From Hyalangium ruber (GTDB taxonomy: Bacteria; Myxococcota; Myxococcia; Myxococcales; Myxococcaceae): DNA of 64,000 nucleotides. Positions 46,474 through 53,948 of the stretch are shown one piece after another. The notes under the pieces are model-generated. The model saw only the letters and a list, made by a program, of their open reading frames with translations, ran no database searches and had not been told where the DNA came from. The stretch spans positions 310,001 to 374,000 of the forward strand of contig NZ_JAXIVS010000006.1 in the NCBI RefSeq assembly GCF_034259325.1, given 5' to 3'. The stretch's first letter is position 1. Each line of letters begins with the position of its first letter. The position numbers and the translations under genes were made by a program.

Positions 46474-47658
46474 ATGCATCCATTCGATATGCCGACCGAA
46501 GCGCGCGTCACGGAGATGTCCTGGCCCACGAAGATCGTCTTCGGCGTGGGAGCCCTCAAGCGTCTGCCGGCGCAGGTCGAGCGGCTGAAGATGAAGCGCC
46601 CGCTCGTCGTCACCGACGCGGGCGTGGTGAAGGCGGGGCTCGCCCAGCGCATCTACGACGTGCTCAAGGGCGCGGGCGTGGAGTACGCGGTGTTCGACCG
46701 CGTGGAGCCCAACCCCACCGAGAAGGACGTCTTCGCCGGCCTGGAGGCGTACCGGCGCGGCGGGTGCGATGGAATCGTCGCGCTCGGGGGCGGCAGCCCG
46801 CTGGATGCGGCCAAGCTGGTGCAGTTGCTCACCACGCACGAGCCGCCGCTGTCGCGCTACGACGACGCCAAGGGCGGTGACCAGTACGTGCGCGACGACC
46901 TGCCGCCGCTCATCGCCATTCCCACCACGGCCGGGACGGGCTCGGAGGTGAGCCGCTCGGGCGTGGCCACGCTGGAGGACACGGGCCGCAAGACGGTCAT
47001 CTTCAGCCCGCACCTGCTGCCCAAGGCGGCCATCTGCGATCCCGAGCTGACGCTGGGGCTGCCGCCGGGAGCCACCGCCGCCACGGGCATGGACGCCTTC
47101 ACGCACTGCCTGGAGGCTTATCTCTCCAACGGCTTCCACCCACTGGCGGACGCGGTGGCCATCGACGGCATCATCCGCGTGGGGCGCTCGCTGCTCACCG
47201 CCGTGAAGGAGGGCAGCAACGTCTCGGCCCGCGCCGACATGATGGTGGCGGCGATGCAGGGCGCCATGGCCTTCCAGAAGGGCCTGGGCGCCTGCCACGC
47301 GCTGGCGCACGCGCTCACGCCCATCTCCGGGGTACACCACGGCCTGGCCAACGCCATCGTCCTGCCCGTGGTGATGGAGTTCAACCGCCCCATGTGTACC
47401 GCGCGGCTGGCGCGCGTGGCGGTGGCCATGGGCGAGTTCGCCAACATGCGCGAGGACGTGCTCGCCGGTAACGCCATCGAGCGGGTGCGCAAGCTCAACG
47501 CGGCCATCGGCATCCCCGCGCGGCTGCGCGACGCGGGCGTACAGGAGAAGGACTTGTCGCGCATCGCCGCCAAGGCCTTCGAGGACGCCTCGCACCTGAG
47601 CAACCCGCGCAAGTGTACCGAGGCGGATCTGCTCGCCATGGCGCGCGAGGCGTTCTGA
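46474..47658 (+). CDS. Iron-containing (group III) alcohol dehydrogenase
   Basis: 394 residues: GGGSPLDAAKLVQLL for NAD, IAIPTTAGTGSEVSR, metal ligands in GMDAFTHCLEAYLS and LGACHALAHALTP and HGLANAIVLPVVME. Family includes enzymes for 1,3-propanediol, lactaldehyde and 4-hydroxybutyrate. It is the third gene of the operon and would oxidise a hydroxyl to an aldehyde for the first-gene dehydrogenase. Start ATG 46474 follows a GGAAGGACC. Confidence 0.93.
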   Translation: MHPFDMPTEARVTEMSWPTKIVFGVGALKRLPAQVERLKMKRPLVVTDAGVVKAGLAQRIYDVLKGAGVEYAVFDRVEPNPTEKDVFAGLEAYRRGGCDGIVALGGGSPLDAAKLVQLLTTHEPPLSRYDDAKGGDQYVRDDLPPLIAIPTTAGTGSEVSRSGVATLEDTGRKTVIFSPHLLPKAAICDPELTLGLPPGATAATGMDAFTHCLEAYLSNGFHPLADAVAIDGIIRVGRSLLTAVKEGSNVSARADMMVAAMQGAMAFQKGLGACHALAHALTPISGVHHGLANAIVLPVVMEFNRPMCTARLARVAVAMGEFANMREDVLAGNAIERVRKLNAAIGIPARLRDAGVQEKDLSRIAAKAFEDASHLSNPRKCTEADLLAMAREAF

Positions 47659-47671
47659 GCACCTGAGTCCG

Positions 47672-48676
47672 TCACGCACTCGCGGAGAACCGACGCCGGT
47701 ACTCCGCGGGCGTGACTCCGAGCGAGCGCCGGAACACGCGGTGCAGCGTCTCCAGCGTGCCGAAGCCGACCTCGGTGGCGATCTCCTTCACCGTCCGCCG
47801 CGTCGCCTCCAGGGAGGACCGAGCCGCCTCCACGCGCAGCTTCTCGACGTACTTCGCGGGCGTCAGCCCGACCTGCTCGCGGAACGCGCGCGCGAAGTTG
47901 CGGGGGCTCATCGCCGCGCGCCGGGAGAGCGACTCCACCGTCAGGTCCTCCCGCAGGTGCTCCGGCAGCCACTCCTGCACCTCGCGGATGGGCGCCCTGT
48001 CGGCCCACTGCGAGGCGAGCTGCACGCTGAACTGGCTCTGGCCTCCGGGGCGGTGGCGGTACATCACCAGCCAGCGCGCCACGCCGCGGGCCACCTCTCG
48101 GCCGAGGTCCTCTTCCACCAGCGCGAGGGCGAGGTCCATTCCGCTCGTCACTCCCGCCGAGCTCCAGGTGCGGCCGTCCTGGACGAAGATCCGATCCGCG
48201 AGCACCTCACAGCAGGGAAATTGTCGTTGCAGGTCCTCGCTGGCGGCCCAGTGGGTCGTGGCGCGCTTGCCATCCAGCAGCCCTGCCCGGGCCAGCAGGA
48301 AGCTGCCCGTGCAGACGGAGGTCACGCGTCGGCTGCGTCCGGCCAGTCGGCGCAGGTGCGGCGAGAGCGCGGGTTCCGCGTCGGGTGACGTGGCCACCAG
48401 TCCACCGGGGACCACCAGCGTATCCACCGGCTCGCGCACCCGGTCCAGCCGCGTGGTGGCGTGGAGCATCATGCCCCCCATCGTCGGCACCGGGCCCTTG
48501 CGGAGGGCCGCGATCTCGACGCGGTAGCCCCGCTGGTTCGGCCCCACCAGGGAGGCGGCGGTGGTGAACACCGAGGCCGGGCCCGTGATGTCGAGGATCT
48601 GCACCTCCGGGTACGCCACGATCAGCACCAGTCGGTCCCGCCGGCTTCGCGTGGGTCTTCTCAAGCGCTCATTCAT
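47672..48676 (-). CDS. GlxA-family AraC/DJ-1 transcriptional regulator
   Basis: 334 residues. N-terminal DJ-1/PfpI-like domain (LVLIVAYPEVQILDITGPA, TSVCTGSFLLARAGLLDGK) followed by an AraC-type pair of helix-turn-helix motifs (VESLSRRAAMSPRNFARAFR, VKEIATEVGFGTLETLHRVF). Catalytic Cys is kept but the domain usually acts as a sensor. It is divergent from the DJ-1 protein gene (114 bp), which it probably regulates. Start ATG at 48674-48676. Confidence 0.92.
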   Translation of the reverse strand: MNERLRRPTRSRRDRLVLIVAYPEVQILDITGPASVFTTAASLVGPNQRGYRVEIAALRKGPVPTMGGMMLHATTRLDRVREPVDTLVVPGGLVATSPDAEPALSPHLRRLAGRSRRVTSVCTGSFLLARAGLLDGKRATTHWAASEDLQRQFPCCEVLADRIFVQDGRTWSSAGVTSGMDLALALVEEDLGREVARGVARWLVMYRHRPGGQSQFSVQLASQWADRAPIREVQEWLPEHLREDLTVESLSRRAAMSPRNFARAFREQVGLTPAKYVEKLRVEAARSSLEATRRTVKEIATEVGFGTLETLHRVFRRSLGVTPAEYRRRFSASA

Positions 48677-48790
48677 GTCAGGACCCGACCTAGCCCGGGT
48701 TGGCGGAAATCGTCAAATCAATGGCAGTCCTGCCAGCGCCGCTCGCGCGTAGGGTGTCATCCGCAGCCCCCCTTCGTCGGAGGACACGCC

Positions 48791-49426
48791 ATGGACATTG
48801 CCTTCCTGCTCTACGAGAACATGACCTCGCTGGACTTCATTGGCCCGTACCAGGTCTTCACGCTGGTCCCGGGAGCGCGCATCCACCTGGTCGCCGCCGA
48901 GCCGGGGCCGCTGCGGACGGACGCGGGCGTACGGATGCACGCGGACCGGCGGCTGGAGGAAGTACCCCGCGCCGACATCGTCGTCGTCCCCGGCAGCTCG
49001 GATCCTTCCAAGACGATGGGAGATGAGCGGGTGCTCGCGTGGCTGCGGGAGATGGACAGGTCCACGAAGTGGACGACATCCGTGTGTACCGGCGCGCTCA
49101 TCCTGGGCGCGGCGGGCCTGCTCCAGGGCAAGCGCGCCACCACGCACTGGACGGCCACCGAGATGCTCCGGCAGTTCGGCGCCACGCCCGTGGCCGAGCG
49201 AGTCGTGTTCGACGGAAAGCTGGTGATCGCCGCCGGAGTGTCCGCGGGCATCGACATGGCGTTGACGCTGGTGGCGCGGGAGTTCGGCGAGCTGGTGTCT
49301 CAGTCCATCCAGCTCGGCATCGAGTACGACCCCGCGCCTCCCTTCGCCACCGGCTCGCTGCGCACCGCCTCGCCCGCCCTCATCGAGGCGTCCAAGGCCT
49401 TGCTCCAGGCGAGCCTTCAGCGCTGA
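48791..49426 (+). CDS. DJ-1/PfpI family protein (isonitrile-hydratase-like)
   Basis: 211 residues: IAFLLYENMTSLDFIGPYQV, ADIVVVPGSSDPSKTMG and catalytic-type Cys in TTSVCTGALILGAAGLLQG, followed by THWTATEM. Close in pattern to isonitrile hydratases and ThiJ-like hydratases. It ends directly where the 336-bp repeat begins. Its divergent neighbour is the GlxA-type regulator. Confidence 0.88.
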   Translation: MDIAFLLYENMTSLDFIGPYQVFTLVPGARIHLVAAEPGPLRTDAGVRMHADRRLEEVPRADIVVVPGSSDPSKTMGDERVLAWLREMDRSTKWTTSVCTGALILGAAGLLQGKRATTHWTATEMLRQFGATPVAERVVFDGKLVIAAGVSAGIDMALTLVAREFGELVSQSIQLGIEYDPAPPFATGSLRTASPALIEASKALLQASLQR

Positions 49427-49762
49427 GCACGCTCAGGGGCCGGCGTCCGTGGCAGGCACGCCCGCGTCCATGCCTTCGGGCATGGCGCCGGTCATGTCCA
49501 GGGTGGTGCCCTCCGGGGTCTCCTCGGTGGCCTCGGTCTCTCCGTTGGCCACCTCGCCCCCCGCGCCAATCACTCCGCCGGTGACGGGGGCGCCTCCCTC
49601 CTCGGGAGTGAACTCCAACTGCTCGATGAACGCCTGGCCCGGCAGTCGGAAGTCCATGCCGGTGACGCGCGGCCGGTCTCGCAGCTCATAGAGCTGCTGC
49701 GCCACCGAGCCCGCCTGGATGCGCTCGTTCGAGAAGATGACGTACACCTTCACCGTGCCTTC
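49427..49762. repeat. Direct repeat, left copy (336 bp)
   Basis: Matches 53237-53572 over 336 bp with 2 mismatches (G/C at 49490 versus 53300, G/A at 49661 versus 53471). Alignment stops on the left at 49427 (after the DJ-1 stop) and on the right after TC at 49762. It holds the 3' part of the minus-strand lipoprotein gene only. Confidence 0.97.
49433..49762 (-). pseudogene. 3' fragment of the lipoprotein gene, displaced by insertion
   Basis: The last about 110 codons of the 201-residue protein at 53243-53848, without its signal peptide and first 92 residues. A frame remains open (a GTG near 49753 could start a 106-residue peptide), but the signal and promoter are lost and AT-rich foreign sequence replaces the 5' half. 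It is a remnant left at the original gene position. Confidence 0.9.
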
Positions 49763-49781
49763 TATATATGTAGGAGAATGT

Positions 49782-51245
49782 TCAACGTATAGGCTTAATT
49801 CCTCCTTTGCGCTTCAAGCCAAATCCGACACGATAAACGTCTGGCATGTTAATACGCCCATCGGGCATTTGCTCGAATACGCCGAGTTCGAGCAAGTCTT
49901 CACGCACTCCTGCAAAGCCACGATCAAGCCTCTTGGGGCGAATATCGCGATGCCGCTGAAGTTCTGAGATGACATCTGCTTCTTTCCACCGCCGGTACAC
50001 GTCAGTGAAGTCACAAGGAATGACCAAGTCCCTGAGTGGCTTCATTGCTATACCAATCCACTTGTGATCTTCCTGGATCTCCTTGACGCGAATTTTGGAG
50101 GCTTCTTGGACTCCAAGTTTGATAGCTTCGTAGAAGATGGGAACGTCCTTGTTAGAATTGGTATCGCTTAATGCTGCTGTGCGAATGGCCGATAGAAAAC
50201 TTCGTGGGCTGACTTTTTTATGTGCGTCAGCGAGATGGTTGGGAAGCCAAGTGTAGGCTGCCCCGCGCCTCTGATCTTTACCCATGTAGGGACTTGCAAT
50301 GGCATGAAATACAGAACGCTGGGTTTCTTCATTCTTCCGAAGTTCGGAAGGAACCCGCCATACTCCCATGAATTCTCGCCATGTTAATCCAAAGATGTTG
50401 TTGCAACGGTCGCGAAACGCGCGGCCAAATCTTTGTCCATTAGAGAGATGTTGCCAGAGTAGCCCATAAAGATCGGCTCTTGGCCAGTCCAAGCTTACTC
50501 GGCTCGATAGGACTTTAGAGGCATCAGGAAAGCTACTGACCTCCGGATCGTCTAGCATGTCTGGACGGACAAATGCTTTGGCTCGTAGTGAATAGAACGA
50601 TCTGAAGTCGAGCGCAGCTTGTAATAGCCCGCGCAGAAGAGACTTGAGATCATTCCAAGTGCTTGCAGTGCGGTCCAGTGCATCAAATACGATGAGGTGC
50701 TGCTGCTTCTTATCGGCGAGTTTTCGATCAGCATCAAAAAGTGCATGAGAAGTTTCTTCGGGGTGCTGGAGAATCCACCCAACGCGCTCTTCCCATGCTT
50801 TCGTGTGTCTCAATAGGCCGTCTTCCTTGCCGGTGACGTGCCAAGTGATGATGGTGCGCCAAATAAGTTCTGGCTCGTAGATTCCAATAAGCTTCCGGAA
50901 AATTTCCTTGTCGGGGTAGTCGCGGGGATTCTTCCGAACACCAAAGCCAGGGCTAACGATGGTGTTGTCATCAAAAGGTGCTGTGCGAGTAGTCTGAGCA
51001 ACAACCAGTTTGCGGTAGTCGGGATCTTGTAGTGCTGCCCACCATACACTCTTCCCGGCACCACGTGTGCCTACTACAAGCATGCTGTCAGGATGTAGCG
51101 CACGGACATGAGCAGTAGGAACATAGAGAAAGCCATATTTGGGAGGCTCACCATGAGTGTCGGTTTCCTCAGGCAGGGTCTCCTGAATAAGCCTTCTGAT
51201 TTCTCTTGGAGGGAAAAAGTTGGTTTGGACCCTACGCTGAATCAT
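49782..51245 (-). CDS. STAND/KAP-like P-loop ATPase, third gene of island operon
   Basis: 487 residues. Walker A GTRGAGKS at 59-66, Walker B LIVFDALDR at 184-192, then a KAP/STAND-like stretch with RAKAFVRPDMLDD (about 221-233), DASKVLSSRVSLDW and LYGLLWQHLSNG. The C-terminal 200 residues end with a winged-helix-like segment (VREDLLELGVFEQMPDGRI). No membrane helix. It is the last gene of the operon; its start overlaps the ParA-like gene by 4 bp (ATGA). It could be the large sensor or effector-gating subunit. Confidence 0.82.
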   Translation of the reverse strand: MIQRRVQTNFFPPREIRRLIQETLPEETDTHGEPPKYGFLYVPTAHVRALHPDSMLVVGTRGAGKSVWWAALQDPDYRKLVVAQTTRTAPFDDNTIVSPGFGVRKNPRDYPDKEIFRKLIGIYEPELIWRTIITWHVTGKEDGLLRHTKAWEERVGWILQHPEETSHALFDADRKLADKKQQHLIVFDALDRTASTWNDLKSLLRGLLQAALDFRSFYSLRAKAFVRPDMLDDPEVSSFPDASKVLSSRVSLDWPRADLYGLLWQHLSNGQRFGRAFRDRCNNIFGLTWREFMGVWRVPSELRKNEETQRSVFHAIASPYMGKDQRRGAAYTWLPNHLADAHKKVSPRSFLSAIRTAALSDTNSNKDVPIFYEAIKLGVQEASKIRVKEIQEDHKWIGIAMKPLRDLVIPCDFTDVYRRWKEADVISELQRHRDIRPKRLDRGFAGVREDLLELGVFEQMPDGRINMPDVYRVGFGLKRKGGIKPIR

Positions 51246-52573
51246 GCTTCTTCTCCGAGAAGCAATCTGCTTGCCTCGGCTAAGAAGTGGCCAAAAGCTG
51301 CATCGACTTGTTCTTGGCCCAGCGTTTCTACTCCTCGAACTGGGTCAAATTCGAGGAATGCACGAGACCAGCGAATACGAATAGGGTGGTGCGGGGCATC
51401 TTCATCCCCAATATCGTAATTGAAGGCGTCGAGATCGGTTGCTTCCGCTTCTTCATAAAGAAAGTCCTGGAAGAGGCGATAAGCAGAAAGGCTGAATCGC
51501 TCTATGTATGCATCAGCCCCAATCTCTGGAATAAGAGCAGCAACCATTTTTAGGTTTTCCCGAATCGCTACAGCACGTTCAGGATGTGCTCTCCACTTTT
51601 GGAATAGCAGTTCGTAGTCAGCCCAGGTTTGGCGGCTGTTTCCTGCGAAGAGTAGACACAGTGCGCCGAGTCGAGTAATGGCGGCTGCCGCGATGTCGTG
51701 CATCCCGGCTCTGCTGTCAATAATGGTTACGTCGGGCTTGTATGTATCCTCTGCTTGAGAGACGAATCGCTCTATGCGATCTCCAAACTCTAGCATTCGT
51801 TTCTCGGTTTGGATTGGCATGTAGGCGCGAGATAGTTTTGCGAGGTAGTCGTAACTGGCTCGGGCACGCCCTCCTGCTGGGACAACGAGTACTTCGCCTT
51901 GAGTTCCTTCGGCGAGCGTGCTTCTTGCGACCATGTCTTGGAACAGAAGCCGGTCTGATTGCCCCACCGCATCCTCAACTAGCCAGTCAATGACGCCGAA
52001 GTCGGGATGGGATTCATGTGGCAACAAAGAGGATCCAACTCCTGGCGACTCCAAGTCTAGATCTATGACGAGAACACGCCTGTCTTTCTGCGCTAGGTGT
52101 CGTGCCCACACAGCTGTGGCAGTTGAGCGGCCGACTCCTCCCTTGATACCGAACATGGTTGCTCGGTGCGTCTGCGCAGGAGTTGCCGTACTGGGCTGAC
52201 GCAGCCAGTCTGAGCCGATAACCTGACGTTCAACAAGATGGATATAGGTAGGCTCAGTGCTCAGCAGAAGGTTGTCAGGGGAGTCGAAAAGGGATTTCGG
52301 ATCAATAAGATTCGATGCAAGCAGGAGGTCTGTCTCTGGATCTGGGGCAAACGCACCAAGCTCTGTGCCCAATGCTTGGAGAAGCTTCTTGATAGTGTCT
52401 TCTGGCGGTGCTGCATATGGAGGTCTGTCGTCAAGTGCTAGGTGAATGCGACCATAGAGATCGCGGATCAGCACTATTCGTGAATTCGGCAGTTCGGTGC
52501 GACGGATGATTGCCACCGCAAGGTTGAGTGCTTGATCAAAGCGAACGGCATGCTTGGTTGGTGTGGCGTTCAC
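51242..52573 (-). CDS. ParA/MinD-like ATPase with KGGVGR P-loop
   Basis: 443 residues. An N-terminal region of about 140 residues of unknown fold is followed by a ParA/MinD-type ATPase. The deviant P-loop reads KGGVGRST at 144-151, where the usual KGGxGK has Lys at position 149; here it is Arg. DLDLESPGVGSSLL (171-184) is the A' motif and DVTIIDSRAGMHD (281-293) the Walker B. This matches the KGGVGR-motif variant ATPases. It overlaps the genes on both sides by 4 bp. Confidence 0.87.
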   Translation of the reverse strand: MNATPTKHAVRFDQALNLAVAIIRRTELPNSRIVLIRDLYGRIHLALDDRPPYAAPPEDTIKKLLQALGTELGAFAPDPETDLLLASNLIDPKSLFDSPDNLLLSTEPTYIHLVERQVIGSDWLRQPSTATPAQTHRATMFGIKGGVGRSTATAVWARHLAQKDRRVLVIDLDLESPGVGSSLLPHESHPDFGVIDWLVEDAVGQSDRLLFQDMVARSTLAEGTQGEVLVVPAGGRARASYDYLAKLSRAYMPIQTEKRMLEFGDRIERFVSQAEDTYKPDVTIIDSRAGMHDIAAAAITRLGALCLLFAGNSRQTWADYELLFQKWRAHPERAVAIRENLKMVAALIPEIGADAYIERFSLSAYRLFQDFLYEEAEATDLDAFNYDIGDEDAPHHPIRIRWSRAFLEFDPVRGVETLGQEQVDAAFGHFLAEASRLLLGEEA

Positions 52574-52989
52574 TTGAGAATCCCGTCTTGGATGGCCAGT
52601 TGGAAAACTTCTTTGGCTTTAAAAGCCCCTGCGCGATGAGCTTGAACTGTTGCTGCCGTAAAGTGCTCATCACCGAAATATCGCTGGATGACGTGCCAGT
52701 CTTTAAAAGGATTGATGCTGCCCAACTTGGCGGCGTATCTAGCCCCATGGGGGCCTTGGGCAAATATGCGGAAATTAGACCATAGCGTGTTGATGTGTTT
52801 TTGATGGTCTGCGTTGCTCAGATCACCGTCGCTATTGGTCGGTGCGCCGAGAGCGATCATAACGGCCTTAAGCGCGCACTCTGCTGAGATGCCGAAAAGA
52901 TGGTCTGCATTGGCTAGTCGTTTGGCTCGGTCTAAACTGTCTGCGTCGGTCCAATGACGATCAAGTGCTTTTCGAAAATTGATAGCCAT
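52570..52989 (-). CDS. Small HEPN-like protein, first gene of island operon
   Basis: 139 residues, all-helical. A start like HEPN proteins (RHWTDADSLDRAKRLANADHL, AECALKAVMIAL), and near the C-terminus an RYFGDEH stretch that fits the RX4-6H ribonuclease motif (Arg107 approximately, five residues, His). HEPN proteins with this motif are RNases or tRNA-modifying toxins in many defence and toxin systems. Ribosome site AAAGG lies about 8 bases before ATG 52987-52989. The stop overlaps the ATPase start (ATGA). Confidence 0.7.
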   Translation of the reverse strand: MAINFRKALDRHWTDADSLDRAKRLANADHLFGISAECALKAVMIALGAPTNSDGDLSNADHQKHINTLWSNFRIFAQGPHGARYAAKLGSINPFKDWHVIQRYFGDEHFTAATVQAHRAGAFKAKEVFQLAIQDGILK

Positions 52990-53236
52990 GTGCTGCCTTT
53001 GCAGATTGCGCGAAGAAGCTTCTTCCTGCCGAATATGGGTGCATTTGGGTCCGCCATGCGAGCGAAAATGCTAACCGGAATGAAACTATTGCTACTTTCT
53101 AGTGGGTCATGTTGGCCTGTGTGAAGTAGAAAAATGAAGCCCGATGGCGCTTACTCAAGAGTGGAGAAAGCGCCTACGCAAGAAGCGACCTTAGCCCTGT
53201 AGTGCAGTTCAGGTTAGTGGAAGCCGAGAATAGGCT
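52990..53236. other. 247-bp upstream region of the island operon
   Basis: No gene is supported. It should contain the leftward promoter of the HEPN-ATPase operon. It is AT-rich next to the flanks. A perfect 14-bp palindrome GAAGAAGCTTCTTC occurs at 53012-53025, 23 bp upstream of the start codon. A weak -10-like TAGCAT (minus strand) is present near 53070; no good -35 was found. Confidence 0.55.
53012..53025. promoter_or_regulatory. 14-bp perfect palindrome, possible operator
   Basis: GAAGAAGCTTCTTC reads identically on both strands and lies 23 bp upstream of the first gene of the island operon, within the likely 5' leader or near the start site. Position suits an autorepressor or RNA hairpin; no partner protein is known. 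Confidence 0.45.
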
Positions 53237-53572
53237 GCACGCTCAGGGGCCGGCGTCCGTGGCAGGCACGCCCGCGTCCATGCCTTCGGGCATGGCGCCC
53301 GTCATGTCCAGGGTGGTGCCCTCCGGGGTCTCCTCGGTGGCCTCGGTCTCTCCGTTGGCCACCTCGCCCCCCGCGCCAATCACTCCGCCGGTGACGGGGG
53401 CGCCTCCCTCCTCGGGAGTGAACTCCAACTGCTCGATGAACGCCTGGCCCGGCAGTCGGAAGTCCATGCCAGTGACGCGCGGCCGGTCTCGCAGCTCATA
53501 GAGCTGCTGCGCCACCGAGCCCGCCTGGATGCGCTCGTTCGAGAAGATGACGTACACCTTCACCGTGCCTTC
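53237..53572. repeat. Direct repeat, right copy (336 bp)
   Basis: Partner of 49427-49762. It is continuous with the 5' part of the lipoprotein gene (53573-53848), so this copy completes a full-length gene. Alignment to the left copy ends at GCAC 53237 on one side and TC 53572 on the other. Confidence 0.97.
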
Positions 53573-53848
53573 CTGCACCGGCACGCGGAAGCTCGTGTTG
53601 GCCACGGGCCGGCCCGCGTCGCATTTGATGGACCGGTTCTCCCGAGTCATCGTCAGCTGCCGGATGATGCCCTTCTGCGACACCGTGTAGAGCAGGCAGT
53701 AGGGCAGCTGTCCCTCGCTGGGGACGACCTCCATCGTGGAGCCGCTGACCTTGCGTACCTGCGCCCGACGTGGCGCCTCGTCCTTGTCTCCCTTGGTACA
53801 GCCCGCTCCCAGCGCCAGCACCGCCACGGCCCATGGCCACCGCGTCAT
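53243..53848 (-). CDS. Lipoprotein of unknown function, host gene of the insertion
   Basis: 201 residues. Lipoprotein signal (VAVLALGAGC, Cys17). Beta-rich middle (VKVYVIFSNERIQAGSVAQQ, MDFRLPGQAFIEQLEF) and an acidic Gly/Thr-rich C-terminus. The last 106 residues lie in the duplicated repeat and are coded by the copy joined to the element. The gene is full length. Function unknown; the insertion spared it. Confidence 0.85.
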   Translation of the reverse strand: MTRWPWAVAVLALGAGCTKGDKDEAPRRAQVRKVSGSTMEVVPSEGQLPYCLLYTVSQKGIIRQLTMTRENRSIKCDAGRPVANTSFRVPVQEGTVKVYVIFSNERIQAGSVAQQLYELRDRPRVTGMDFRLPGQAFIEQLEFTPEEGGAPVTGGVIGAGGEVANGETEATEETPEGTTLDMTGAMPEGMDAGVPATDAGP

Positions 53849-53948
53849 GTGTCCTCCCTCAGGCGTGAAACGTACGTCTGCCCGGCCAGCCTAGCCGGCC
53901 CTTACACGTGGGGGCAGTCGGTTCGTCCGCTGGAGAACGGTGCGGTGC

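Larger units (their letters stand above)
49427..53236. mobile_element. AT-rich genomic insertion with three-gene operon, flanked by 336-bp direct repeats
   Basis: Unit of 3810 bp: one repeat copy plus 3474 bp of foreign DNA (49763-53236). The cargo is visibly AT-richer than the flanks (hand count of 51361-51420: 31 of 60 G/C; of 47161-47220: 41 of 60). It contains only the three overlapping minus-strand genes and 247 bp of promoter region. No integrase, transposase, inverted terminal repeat or tRNA is present. The right repeat keeps the host gene intact, the pattern of a circular DNA carrying the gene's 3' end integrated by one crossover. Confidence 0.8.

Noticed and set aside
49433-49753. 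Independent small gene in the left repeat
   Set aside because: It is the 3' end of the lipoprotein gene with no signal peptide, promoter or start; kept as a pseudogene fragment.
49427-53572. Insertion sequence or phage
   Set aside because: No transposase, integrase, capsid or terminal inverted repeats are present; the flanks are direct repeats of a host gene end.
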